Source: an uncultured Holophagaceae bacterium (GTDB taxonomy: Bacteria; Acidobacteriota; Holophagae; Holophagales; Holophagaceae). Taken from it: a stretch of 12,278 nucleotides of DNA. This document shows positions 1 to 7,367 of the stretch, one piece after another. Both the position numbers and the translations under genes were made by a program. The stretch is from the NCBI GenBank assembly GCA_903927605.1, contig CAIYNT010000250.1, positions 1-12,278 on the forward strand, given 5' to 3'. The first letter of the stretch is position 1; every line of letters begins with the position of its first letter. Below the pieces are notes generated by a model. The model saw nothing but the letters and a program-made list of their open reading frames with translations. It was not told the origin of the DNA and ran no database searches.

Positions 1-247
1 CCGCCGACGCGTAGGAGAACCGCGTCCGGGTCGAGTTGTCCCGGAAGATCGAAATCGCCAGCCCCGTGTCGAAGGCCCGGTAGGACTGCCCCGCCTGGTG
101 GATCTGCTTCAGCGTCTCCGCCAGCGTCAGGATCGCCGTGATCTCCTCCGTCGAATGCTCCCACGTCAGCAGAAAATCCTTGTGATACAGATGGCTCTTC
201 AGCGCCTCGAAGGCTTTCAACTGCTCTTGGATCGCTCGCTTCGTCAT
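1..247 (-). CDS. ygeW: YgeW-type knotted carbamoyltransferase, N-terminal part (runs off window)
   Basis: Only the first 82 codons are present; the gene continues beyond base 1. It belongs to the aspartate/ornithine carbamoyltransferase fold. The stretch SHLYHKDFLLTWEHS near residues 18-32 and FRDNSTRTRFSYASA at the end of the visible part match what I recall of E. coli YgeW; STRTR is the carbamoyl-phosphate-binding loop of the superfamily. The start is ATG at 245-247, with AAAGGA (254-259) seven bases upstream on the coding strand. It follows hyuA by 47 bp with no terminator between, so it is probably co-transcribed. YgeW proteins lack ornithine transcarbamylase activity and their true substrate is unsettled. 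After a hydantoinase, a role in passing the N-carbamoyl group of the ring-opened product to phosphate is a reasonable inference. The family call is firm; the substrate is not. Confidence 0.93.
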   Translation of the reverse strand, partial: MTKRAIQEQLKAFEALKSHLYHKDFLLTWEHSTEEITAILTLAETLKQIHQAGQSYRAFDTGLAISIFRDNSTRTRFSYASA

Positions 248-294
248 GGGGGGTCCTTTCAAGGTCGGTTCGAAGTCGGTTTCAGCCCCAGCGC

Positions 295-1644
295 TCAGGC
301 CGGGCCCTGGAGGGGTACGCCGCGAGGATGAGCGGGATCAAGGAGGTGGTCTTCCTCCACCACCGGGATGCCCCGGAGGAATACCGCACGGAAGGAAAGC
401 GGTGATGTGAATCCGGGATAGGGCTCTGGAGCATCGGAGAGGGAAGATCGGATCGGCCGTTCAGGCCCCTGGGGATCCAGCAGGACCACATCCGCGTCGA
501 GCCCTGGGCGCAGCGCCCCTTTGCGATGGTCCTGTCCCAGGCGCCGGGCGGGATTCTCGGACAGGCGCTGGGCCAGTTCCAGGGCGGCCCGGTCCGGGTC
601 ATCCTCCCAGAGCTTCCAGGCCAGGTGGGGCAAGGATCCCAACCCGCCCAGGCCGTTGGCGACCCCGCGAATGTCCCGGCCATCCCAGTCATCCTTGTCG
701 GCCTGGCAGAAGGCACAGTGGTCGGTGGCGATCATGTCAAAGGCGCCTTCCCGCGCCAGGGCCCGGAAGGCTTCCCGCCCACCGCGAAGCGGCGGAGAGC
801 AGATCCACCGGTAGCCGTCCGGCCGGTCCAGCCAGGACTCATCCAGCCAGAGGTACTGAGGGCAAGTCTCGTTGGTGACATCCTGCGAACCACGGGAGGC
901 CTGGATGTGCCGGGCGGCCTCCGTTGTGGACACATGGACCACATGCAGGGGCACCTGCCTGCGGGCCGCAAGTGATACCAGGGCTTCCACGGACCGGACT
1001 TCCGCGGCCCCGGGACGCAGGCGGGCATGGGCCGAAGCCTTGGAGAGGTCCAGAGCACCCGCATCCACCGCGGCCAGCAGGTCATCGTCTTCGCAGTGGA
1101 TCAGGAAGCGCACACCCTGGGGACCCATCCGCCGGAAGGCCTCGTCCAGGCGCTCCTGATCTACGAAGAGGCCTGCGCCCCGATAGGTCGTATAAAACTT
1201 CAGCGTGCGGTAGCCAGCCTCGGCGAATCGCCCCAGGTCTTCCCAGTCCCCTTCCCCGAAGGTGGTGGGTGTGAGGTGCCAGGCCACGTCCGAGTGGCAC
1301 TGGCCCTCGGCCCGTCCACGCGCAAGCTGCAGCGCTTCACGCAAGGTTCCGTCAGGCCCCTGGGTGACGAACGTGCAGAGGGTGGTGATGCCGTTCAGGG
1401 CCGCGACGCGGGTGCCACTCTCATAGTCGTCCACCAGTTCGAAGCGCCCGATGCGGTCCCCCACATGGGTGTGGAAGTCGATGAAGCCCGGCAAGACGTA
1501 GCATCCCCGGGCATCCACGACCCGGTCCGGGGAAGCCGTGAAACCGTTTCCGATCCCAGCGATGAGATCCCCATCGAGCAGAAGATCCGCGTTTTCCAGG
1601 CGGCCGCCGACGGCGATCCTGCCGTTCTGGATGAGGGTCCTCAT
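295..1644 (-). CDS. hyuA: HyuA-like D-hydantoinase/dihydropyrimidinase family amidohydrolase
   Basis: A 449-residue cytoplasmic metal-dependent cyclic-amide hydrolase. It would open hydantoin, dihydropyrimidine or related ureide rings to N-carbamoyl products. All expected metal ligands are visible: H58 and H60 in the HTH motif, K149 (carboxylated lysine position, TLKFY), H183 (IHCEDD), H237 (HVVHVST) and D308 (ATDHC). The NETCPQYL signature (258-265) marks the hydantoinase/dihydropyrimidinase group rather than dihydroorotase. Length is normal for the family. The start ATG (1642-1644) overlaps the TGA of the preceding PLP-enzyme gene in an ATGA junction, implying translational coupling; GGAGG lies ten bases upstream at 1655-1659. 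It precedes ygeW, as a ring-opening enzyme would precede a decarbamoylating transferase. Dihydropyrimidinase or allantoinase activity cannot be excluded from sequence alone. Confidence 0.9.
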   Translation of the reverse strand: MRTLIQNGRIAVGGRLENADLLLDGDLIAGIGNGFTASPDRVVDARGCYVLPGFIDFHTHVGDRIGRFELVDDYESGTRVAALNGITTLCTFVTQGPDGTLREALQLARGRAEGQCHSDVAWHLTPTTFGEGDWEDLGRFAEAGYRTLKFYTTYRGAGLFVDQERLDEAFRRMGPQGVRFLIHCEDDDLLAAVDAGALDLSKASAHARLRPGAAEVRSVEALVSLAARRQVPLHVVHVSTTEAARHIQASRGSQDVTNETCPQYLWLDESWLDRPDGYRWICSPPLRGGREAFRALAREGAFDMIATDHCAFCQADKDDWDGRDIRGVANGLGGLGSLPHLAWKLWEDDPDRAALELAQRLSENPARRLGQDHRKGALRPGLDADVVLLDPQGPERPIRSSLSDAPEPYPGFTSPLSFRAVFLRGIPVVEEDHLLDPAHPRGVPLQGPA

Positions 1645-2855
1645 CGGCCCAGGACCTCCAGCCTCGGCTCCACCGCCTCTGGAATCTGGATGCGCCCAAG
1701 GGGAGCTTCGATATCTTTCAAGCCATGACCGGTGGCCAGGACTACGACCTTGGCGTCCTGCGGCAAGGCGTCGGGACCGGCCTGTAGTTTCACGAGTCCC
1801 GCCAGGGCTGTGGCTCCAGCGGGTTCGGTGAAGATGCCCGTGCGGCTGGTCAGGCGGCTCTGGGCGGTGAGTATCTCTTCGTCCGTGACGGTGAGCGTCC
1901 GTCCCTGGCTTTCCAGGATGGCGCGCCGGGCGCCATGAGCGTTGCTGGGACAGGTCACGGAAATGGAATCGGCTTGGGTTGTGGGATGCACTGCATCTGA
2001 ATAGATGCCCGTCTGGACGTACCGGTGGATCGCATCGGAGGACTCCGCCTGGACACCGATCAACTTCGGCAGGGTAGCGATGAGCCCAGCCCGCTTCAGG
2101 TCCACGAAGGCTTTGTGCACACCACCGAGGATCACGCCATCGCCCACCGACACGAAGATGGCATCCGGCACCCGGTAGCCCAGCTGCGCCCAGATCTCCA
2201 GACCAGCGGTCTTCTTCCCCTCGATGGTGAGGGGATGGTAGGCAGTGTTGCGGTTCAACCCTTCGCGTTTCTCCGTGTACTCCAGGGAAAGGCGGAAGGC
2301 GTCGTCATAAGTGCCCTTCACCGGGATCACCGTGGCTCCGCAGAGGAGCATCTGCACGAGCTTAGCCTTCGGTGCGCTCTGCGGCACGAAGATGAGGGCC
2401 TGCAGTCCCGCTGAAGCGCATACCGCCGCCAGGGCCGAAGCAGCATTGCCGGTGGAAGCGGCCACGATGAGGTCGATGCCCAGACGCTTGGCTTCGGCAA
2501 CTACCAGGAAGGAGGCCCGGTCCTTGAGGCTGCCACTGGGATTGAGGCCATCGTTCTTCACCCACAGGCTGCTCAGACCCAGTTCTGCACCTAGGCGGTC
2601 TACTCGAGCCAGGGGGGTATTGCCCACGGGCAGCGGCGGATGGAACTCAGCCTCCACGGGGCAGAAGAGATTCCAGTCCGGGTGCTCCGGGTCGAAAGCG
2701 GCTCGAATCGCCGAGTAGTCGAACTCCACCTCCAACACGCCCGTGAGGGGAATGCCGGGGTGGTAGCTCTTCCCGCATTCCGGGCACAAATAGCGGACCT
2801 GCTCGCGGTAGTAATGCTGCCCGCAGTCCGTGCATCGGTAGGTGAATGGGGTCAT
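1641..2855 (-). CDS. Threonine synthase-like PLP-dependent enzyme with N-terminal zinc ribbon
   Basis: About 404 residues, fold-type II PLP enzyme of the threonine synthase group. Counting from the ATG at 2853-2855: a zinc ribbon with Cys8, Cys11, Cys24 and Cys27; GNTPL near 78-82; the Schiff-base lysine K111 in GSLKDRA; a phosphate-cradle-type SVGDGVILGG near 236-245; and TEPAGAT near 343-349. An upstream in-frame TTG at 2873 would add six residues, but it lies in the tail of a terminator hairpin. The ATG leaves the ribbon close to the N-terminus, as usual for this subtype, so I chose it even though no strong Shine-Dalgarno is visible. The gene overlaps hyuA by four bases and so looks like part of the catabolic operon rather than a biosynthetic thr locus. 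In E. coli the nearby PLP enzyme is YgeX, a diaminopropionate ammonia-lyase of the same fold class but clearly different sequence. The real reaction (threonine synthesis, or lyase/replacement on a pathway amino acid) is unresolved. Confidence 0.85.
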   Translation of the reverse strand: MTPFTYRCTDCGQHYYREQVRYLCPECGKSYHPGIPLTGVLEVEFDYSAIRAAFDPEHPDWNLFCPVEAEFHPPLPVGNTPLARVDRLGAELGLSSLWVKNDGLNPSGSLKDRASFLVVAEAKRLGIDLIVAASTGNAASALAAVCASAGLQALIFVPQSAPKAKLVQMLLCGATVIPVKGTYDDAFRLSLEYTEKREGLNRNTAYHPLTIEGKKTAGLEIWAQLGYRVPDAIFVSVGDGVILGGVHKAFVDLKRAGLIATLPKLIGVQAESSDAIHRYVQTGIYSDAVHPTTQADSISVTCPSNAHGARRAILESQGRTLTVTDEEILTAQSRLTSRTGIFTEPAGATALAGLVKLQAGPDALPQDAKVVVLATGHGLKDIEAPLGRIQIPEAVEPRLEVLGR

Positions 2856-2871
2856 GACGGGAAGCCCAGAC

Positions 2872-2902
2872 AAAATCCGCGCGGGAGGGGGCCCCCGCGC
2901 GG
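2872..2902 (-). terminator. Hairpin terminator/attenuator after the Tsx-like gene
   Basis: A perfect 9-bp GC-only stem (arms 2877-2885 CCGCGCGGG and 2894-2902) with an 8-base loop, followed on the minus strand by ATTTTG. It lies 14 bases after the stop of the Tsx-like gene and about 20 bases before the ATG of the PLP-enzyme gene. That leaves no room for a separate promoter, so it probably lowers rather than abolishes expression of the three downstream genes. The T-run is short, so it may be only partly efficient. Confidence 0.6.
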
Positions 2903-2916
2903 GTGTTCAGAAACAG

Positions 2917-3810
2917 CTAGAAGTGGATTTCGGCCGAGAGCATCAAGGCGGTGGTCTGCTGGTTGTTGTTCCAGGGACCCTTGCCGGTCGCGGGATCGAA
3001 GGCGGCCGGAGCAGAGAAGTTCACGCCGCCGAACTTGTTGTTCCAGTACTCGAAGCCGGGGCCGATGAAGACAGCGCCATTCTTGCGGCCGAAGAGGCCG
3101 CTGATGTCGAACATCAGGTACATGTCGCCGACGGTCTCGGCCTTTGTATCAACCCCAAAGCCATCCTTGCCCTTGGGTCCGACGTAGTTCATCCAGCCCT
3201 TGAAGGTGACGGGCACACCCATGTCGAAGCCCTTGTGCCACGCGGTCCAGATCATGTACTGGGTCTTGAAGTCCACTTCCTTCTGCACGACGCCGTTGTA
3301 ATTCGCCTCGCGGCAGGCGCCGATGCCCAGGTTCCAGAAGCCGTGGGAGATGTCGAACCCGAACTGGGGGCCGGCCATCATCAGCTTCTTGTTGGACGCG
3401 AACTGATTGTCCTGGGAGTCGAAATCGAAGCCAACCGTGAAGTCCACCTCCCGCACGGGGCCGAAGCCCAGGTTGGTCTTGAAGATCTTCCCGAGGTCGA
3501 AGCTGGAGCGGTAGACCACATACACTTCAGTGTTGCCGGGCACGCCCTTCTGGGGCTGACCAGAGGTATCGTTGGCGGGTGAACTCTTGGTGGCAGAGAG
3601 CATGTTCACGTCGAAAAAGTTCGTGCCGTAGTCCCAGCCGGCGGCGCCGCTGAGTTCGAGACGGTTCTTGACCTGCGTGCCCACGAGACCCGGGTCGCGG
3701 AACTGATTGCTGTACTGGTAGCCGACGAAGGTGTCGCTCCAGTTGGCGGCGCTGACGGGCAGCGCGGCCAGGGCGATGATGCCCAAAGTGGCGAGGGTGA
3801 ACTTCTTCAT
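2917..3810 (-). CDS. tsx: Tsx-family nucleoside channel outer-membrane protein
   Basis: A 297-residue outer-membrane beta-barrel with a clear signal peptide: MKKFTLA start, hydrophobic core, and a likely cut after VSA near residue 21. The mature part opens WSDTFVGYQYSNQFRDPG, the typical entry of Tsx-like channels. Many alternating aromatic strands follow, and the protein ends in phenylalanine (AEIHF), the usual outer-membrane insertion signal. Tsx proteins passively admit nucleosides. Next to purine/pyrimidine catabolic genes, this is the likely outer-membrane entry for their substrates. AAGGAG (3818-3823) stands seven bases before the ATG. It has its own candidate promoter upstream and a hairpin terminator downstream, so it may be made at higher level than its neighbours. 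The family call rests on motif appearance and overall character; another barrel of the same superfamily remains possible. Confidence 0.8.
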   Translation of the reverse strand: MKKFTLATLGIIALAALPVSAANWSDTFVGYQYSNQFRDPGLVGTQVKNRLELSGAAGWDYGTNFFDVNMLSATKSSPANDTSGQPQKGVPGNTEVYVVYRSSFDLGKIFKTNLGFGPVREVDFTVGFDFDSQDNQFASNKKLMMAGPQFGFDISHGFWNLGIGACREANYNGVVQKEVDFKTQYMIWTAWHKGFDMGVPVTFKGWMNYVGPKGKDGFGVDTKAETVGDMYLMFDISGLFGRKNGAVFIGPGFEYWNNKFGGVNFSAPAAFDPATGKGPWNNNQQTTALMLSAEIHF

Positions 3811-3978
3811 GCTGGATCTCCTTGGGAGACGGCCCGCTGGGAGGGTGGGCCTTGGGTTGGGGGGGTGGGAGTGAGACGAATGACAAATGTCGCTTCAGGG
3901 AACTCAAGACCGATCGCCACCGTAATCAGAGGCCGGTTGTCCTGCCTCCCCGGGAGGTCGATGGCATGGAGAAAGCTC
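3811..3978 (-). other. Untranslated leader of the Tsx-like gene
   Basis: If the promoter at 3985-4013 is right, transcription starts near 3978 and leaves a leader of about 168 bases. It contains two small inverted repeats: GGAG-AAAG-CTCC at 3968-3979, at the very 5' end, and CCTCC/GGAGG arms within 3945-3957. The rest is C-rich on the transcript and I recognise no riboswitch class in it; the conserved core of the purine riboswitch is not there. It ends with a normal AAGGAG ribosome-binding site. Confidence 0.3.
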
Positions 3979-3984
3979 CGTTAA

Positions 3985-4013
3985 AATTTAATGGATCAAA
4001 TCAGACATGGCAA
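3985..4013 (-). promoter_or_regulatory. Candidate sigma-70 promoter for the Tsx-like operon
   Basis: On the minus strand TTGCCA (4008-4013, 5 of 6 to consensus) is followed after exactly 17 bases by TAAATT (3985-3990, 4 of 6). An A8 tract (complement of 4035-4042) lies upstream and could act as an UP-like element. This AT-rich patch is distinct from the GC-rich surroundings. No convincing terminator for ygfK is seen in the same gap, so read-through from ygfK is also possible. Confidence 0.45.
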
Positions 4014-4069
4014 TAGTTTATACCGCTGAGATAATTTTTTTTCGTCCCCTTGCCGGGCCGCCCATTTAT

Positions 4070-7000
4070 TCAAACCGGGAGTGCTTTTTCGGCGGGGAGC
4101 AGGGCCAGCATGGTCCCCAGTGGCAGGAGGTCCAGGGCGCAACCCTCTTCGATGGGTCCTCGCGGCTCGAACCTCTGCACCGCATAGGTGGTGGGCTCCA
4201 GTTCGGCTCGCAGCCTGGGGGGGAGGTACTCAACTCCCCTAGGCGACTGGGTCAGTCGATGGCGCAGCCCGCCCAGCTTGGCTTCAAGCACCAGGGATTC
4301 CCCCTGCCTCTGGAACCGGTAGCAATCCACTTCGGATTCCTCAAAGGCCTGCTCGTCGGCCCAGAACCTGGGTTTGTCCTTGTAGGGCGCGCCGCTGGTG
4401 GGGCAGAACGGCGTGCAGTTGCCGCAGTCATTGCAGGCATCGCCGAGATTGACGATCTGGACCGGCTGAGTGATCCGGAATGGTCGGAACCCTTCCTGGC
4501 GGAGCCGTCCCCCCCGCTGAACCAGGATGGGCAGCTGCAGGTCCAGGGGCTCCATGGCGTAGGCGAGGTTGGCCCGGTTGGGACAGACGGTCACGCAGAG
4601 GCTGCAGAGGTCGTCGCAGTCCAGGCAGCGGCTGGCCTCCTTCACCGCGGCTTCGGCATCGAAGGGCTTGAGCACCTCGTCGAAGCCGTGGCGGTCCGTC
4701 AGGGGCAGCACCGGCACCTTCTGGGCCCCCAAGAGCCGGGCCTTCTTCTCCATCAGAGCCACGTCCGCCTGGCCCTTCTCCAGCAGAGGCTCAGGCTTCA
4801 GCGCCACGCCATGGCGGGTGGCGATGGCCTCGGCCACGGCGCGGCCATCGGCGATGGCCAGAATGACGGAGGAGGCGCCGTGCACCACGTCGCCGCCCGC
4901 AAAGAGGCCGGGCACCGAGGTCTCCCGGGTACTGGGGTCCACCACCAGGTAGCCGTTGCTGTTCCGCTGGATCTCCAGGCCCTCCAGGAAGTCCAGTACG
5001 GCTTCCTGGCTGATGGCCGAGATGATGGTGTCGGCGGGCAGGACCACTTCGCTGCCCTCCATGGGCACCGGGCGGGGCCGGCCCGAGGCATCCCGCTCGC
5101 CCAGCCGCATGCGGGTGCAGGCAAGACCCGTTACCCGGCTGCCTTCTGAGACGACCGAGGCCGGAGCCAGCAGGTCGCGGATCTGGATGCCCTCCTCGAT
5201 GCAGTCGTGGACTTCGGCGGGATCCGCCGGCATCTGGGCCCGGGTGCGGCGGTAGACAATGGTCACCTCGCCGCCTGGCACCAGCCGGATGGCAGAACGC
5301 ACCGCATCCATGGCGGAGTTGCCCGCGCCGATGACCAGGATGCGCCTGCCCAGGTCCATGGGCGTGCCGGCCCGCACCTTGTCGAGGAAGTCCAGGGCAT
5401 CCATGACGCCGGGCGTATCCTCGCCGGGGATGCCCAGGCGCTTGCCCTTCTGGGCCCCCACCGCCAGGAAGACGGAGGCGTAGTCCCTGCGGAGGCCCGC
5501 CAGGGTGAAGTCGCGGCCCAGCACCTGACCCAGGTGGATCGGGACGCCCAGCTCCCGCAGGCGGACCAGATCTCCCTCGAGGGTTTCGTTCGGGAGGCGG
5601 TAGGCCGGGATCAGGCCGCCCACCATACCGCCCAGTTCCTGCTTGGCCTCGAAGACTTCCGCCTCGAAGCCCAGCTTGGCCAGGAAGTAGGCCGCGGAAA
5701 GGCCCGCGGGACCGGCGCCCACGATGGCCACCTTCACGCCCAGTGTCTTGCCCCGCACCTCGGCTGGGCGCTTCCCGGCGCTCTCAAAGGCGAAGCGCTT
5801 GATCTCGCGGATGGCCAGCGGCGCGTCATAGAAGTTGCGGACGCAGCGCTCGGTGCAGGGGTGGTCGCAGACGCTGCCGGTGATACCCGGCTGAGGATTG
5901 GTGCGGAGGATCACCTCCATGGCCTCCTCGGGCTTGCCGTGGGCCACCAGCCACAGGTAATCGGGGATGTTCTGGTTGGTGGGGCAGGCGTCCACGCAGG
6001 GCGCGTTGATGCAGTCGAAGTGGCCCAGGGGCCGGTCGCCCTTGAAGTCCAGGGGGCGGATGCGACGCACATAGCTGTCGTCGCCCAGCACCTTCACCGC
6101 GTGGCGGGCCAGATTGAAACGGGCGCCATGCCCGCCGGAACTGGCCTGGACGAAGGCGTCGAGGCTATCCGCTCCCGCCTCGTCCATGGCCGCCTCGAGG
6201 TTCACCAGGTACTGCTGGAGGCGGGCGTAGCCGCCGGGCTTGAGCAGGTCCGTGCAGACCGTCACAGGGCCCAGGTTGTCGGCGATGAGGTCCGGGAAAT
6301 TCCGCGCGTCGGCCCCGCCACAGAAGCTGAGCGGCACCTTCCCTACCGTTGCCTCCATCACCAGATGGGCAAGCGTGAGGGTGAGGGGATGGAGGGCCCG
6401 CCCCGAGAGGTACATCATCTTTTCGTTGACGGGGAAGACGGGCCGGTGGTTCACCACCTCGAGGGTGTTGGTCAGCTTGAGGCCGAAGCCGTTCTCGCGC
6501 CCCTCTGCCATCTGCGCCAGCCGCTTCACCATGGCCAGGGCATCATCCCACTTGGGGTCGTGGCCGAAGGCTTCATCGGGCACGGTGATGTCGAAGCCCA
6601 GGGTGTCGTTCAGCAGTCCCCGCAGCCGTTCCGGGCCCAGCAGGGTGGGATTGAGCTTCACCCAGGTATGCACGCCCAGTTCGGCGAGCAGGAACGTGGC
6701 GATCCGTTCGATCTCCGCCGGCGGACAGCCATGCATGGTGGACAGCGTGATTTGGTTGGAAAGCTGCCGAGGGATCTCGATGTCCCGCACGCCCGGGTAC
6801 ACCCTGGCCACGGTATCGATGGCCTCGGCCAGGCGCGGTCCGCCATTTCGCATGTCCGCGATGAACTTCTGGACCCGCGGATGCTGGATGCCCTCCAGGT
6901 TGTAGCCCACGCTCATGCTGAAGTGGGTGCCGGGATCCTTGAGCCCCATCTGGTGGGCCAGGGCATGGATGAGCACCCAGCCGTGGAGGTACTCCGTGAA

Positions 7001-7363
7001 GGACTCCTCCAGTTTCAGTTCCTGGGACCACTCGCAGTTGTAGGTCTCGTCCATGGCATCGATGCAGGGTCGGCTCACCTCGATCTCGTCGAGGATCTGG
7101 ACCGTCTTCAGCTCGATGAACCGGGCGCCGCAGAGCCAGCTGCACACGATGTTCTGCGCCAGCTGGGTGTGCGGCCCGGCGGCCACGCCCAGGGGCGCGG
7201 CCACGGTGTGGCCGAACATCTTCCGGGCGAGCTTGGGATGCGGGACCTGGAAGTTCTGCTTCGGGATGCCGAGGACCGTGTCCTGGTGTTCCAGACCTTC
7301 AAAGACCCAGCGGGCCAGCCGGTCAAGGGGGAGGGGGCGGAAGGGTTTTTCCATGGTAGTCAT
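4070..7363 (-). CDS. ygfK: YgfK-type iron-sulfur flavoprotein oxidoreductase (putative selenate reductase/urate-pathway reductase)
   Basis: 1097 residues in three parts. Residues about 50-420 resemble the dihydroorotate/dihydropyrimidine-dehydrogenase TIM barrel (e.g. PLGVAAGPH, STMHGCPPAEIER, LKLTNTLE, FCGGADARNFPDLI, VCTDLLKPGGYARL). Residues about 445-860 form a glutamate-synthase small-subunit-like module: Cys 451/456/460 and 499/503/507 for Fe-S, FAD loop GAGPAG at 549-554, NAD(P)H loop GAGNSAMD at 679-686, and FAGGDVVHG at 821-829. The C-terminal part has cysteine sets 913/916/920/923/927 and 977/980/983/987, consistent with two more [4Fe-4S] clusters. YgfK was named for a role in selenate reduction and later tied to bacterial urate/purine degradation. 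The exact reaction here is inferred: moving electrons between NAD(P)H and a heterocycle or the partner hydroxylase. The start ATG at 7361-7363 has AAGG nine bases upstream (7373-7376) and lies four bases after the xdhD stop, so the two are co-transcribed. Confidence 0.9.
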   Translation of the reverse strand: MTTMEKPFRPLPLDRLARWVFEGLEHQDTVLGIPKQNFQVPHPKLARKMFGHTVAAPLGVAAGPHTQLAQNIVCSWLCGARFIELKTVQILDEIEVSRPCIDAMDETYNCEWSQELKLEESFTEYLHGWVLIHALAHQMGLKDPGTHFSMSVGYNLEGIQHPRVQKFIADMRNGGPRLAEAIDTVARVYPGVRDIEIPRQLSNQITLSTMHGCPPAEIERIATFLLAELGVHTWVKLNPTLLGPERLRGLLNDTLGFDITVPDEAFGHDPKWDDALAMVKRLAQMAEGRENGFGLKLTNTLEVVNHRPVFPVNEKMMYLSGRALHPLTLTLAHLVMEATVGKVPLSFCGGADARNFPDLIADNLGPVTVCTDLLKPGGYARLQQYLVNLEAAMDEAGADSLDAFVQASSGGHGARFNLARHAVKVLGDDSYVRRIRPLDFKGDRPLGHFDCINAPCVDACPTNQNIPDYLWLVAHGKPEEAMEVILRTNPQPGITGSVCDHPCTERCVRNFYDAPLAIREIKRFAFESAGKRPAEVRGKTLGVKVAIVGAGPAGLSAAYFLAKLGFEAEVFEAKQELGGMVGGLIPAYRLPNETLEGDLVRLRELGVPIHLGQVLGRDFTLAGLRRDYASVFLAVGAQKGKRLGIPGEDTPGVMDALDFLDKVRAGTPMDLGRRILVIGAGNSAMDAVRSAIRLVPGGEVTIVYRRTRAQMPADPAEVHDCIEEGIQIRDLLAPASVVSEGSRVTGLACTRMRLGERDASGRPRPVPMEGSEVVLPADTIISAISQEAVLDFLEGLEIQRNSNGYLVVDPSTRETSVPGLFAGGDVVHGASSVILAIADGRAVAEAIATRHGVALKPEPLLEKGQADVALMEKKARLLGAQKVPVLPLTDRHGFDEVLKPFDAEAAVKEASRCLDCDDLCSLCVTVCPNRANLAYAMEPLDLQLPILVQRGGRLRQEGFRPFRITQPVQIVNLGDACNDCGNCTPFCPTSGAPYKDKPRFWADEQAFEESEVDCYRFQRQGESLVLEAKLGGLRHRLTQSPRGVEYLPPRLRAELEPTTYAVQRFEPRGPIEEGCALDLLPLGTMLALLPAEKALPV

Positions 7364-7367
7364 GGGG

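Noticed and set aside
2856..2873. TTG at 2871-2873 as the start of the PLP enzyme
   Set aside because: It lies in the T-tail of the terminator hairpin without a good ribosome-binding site and adds six residues before the zinc ribbon; ATG at 2853-2855 fits the family better.
4035..4042. T8 run as a plus-strand terminator
   Set aside because: No hairpin precedes it on the plus strand and no plus-strand gene ends there. It fits better as an A-tract upstream of the minus-strand promoter.
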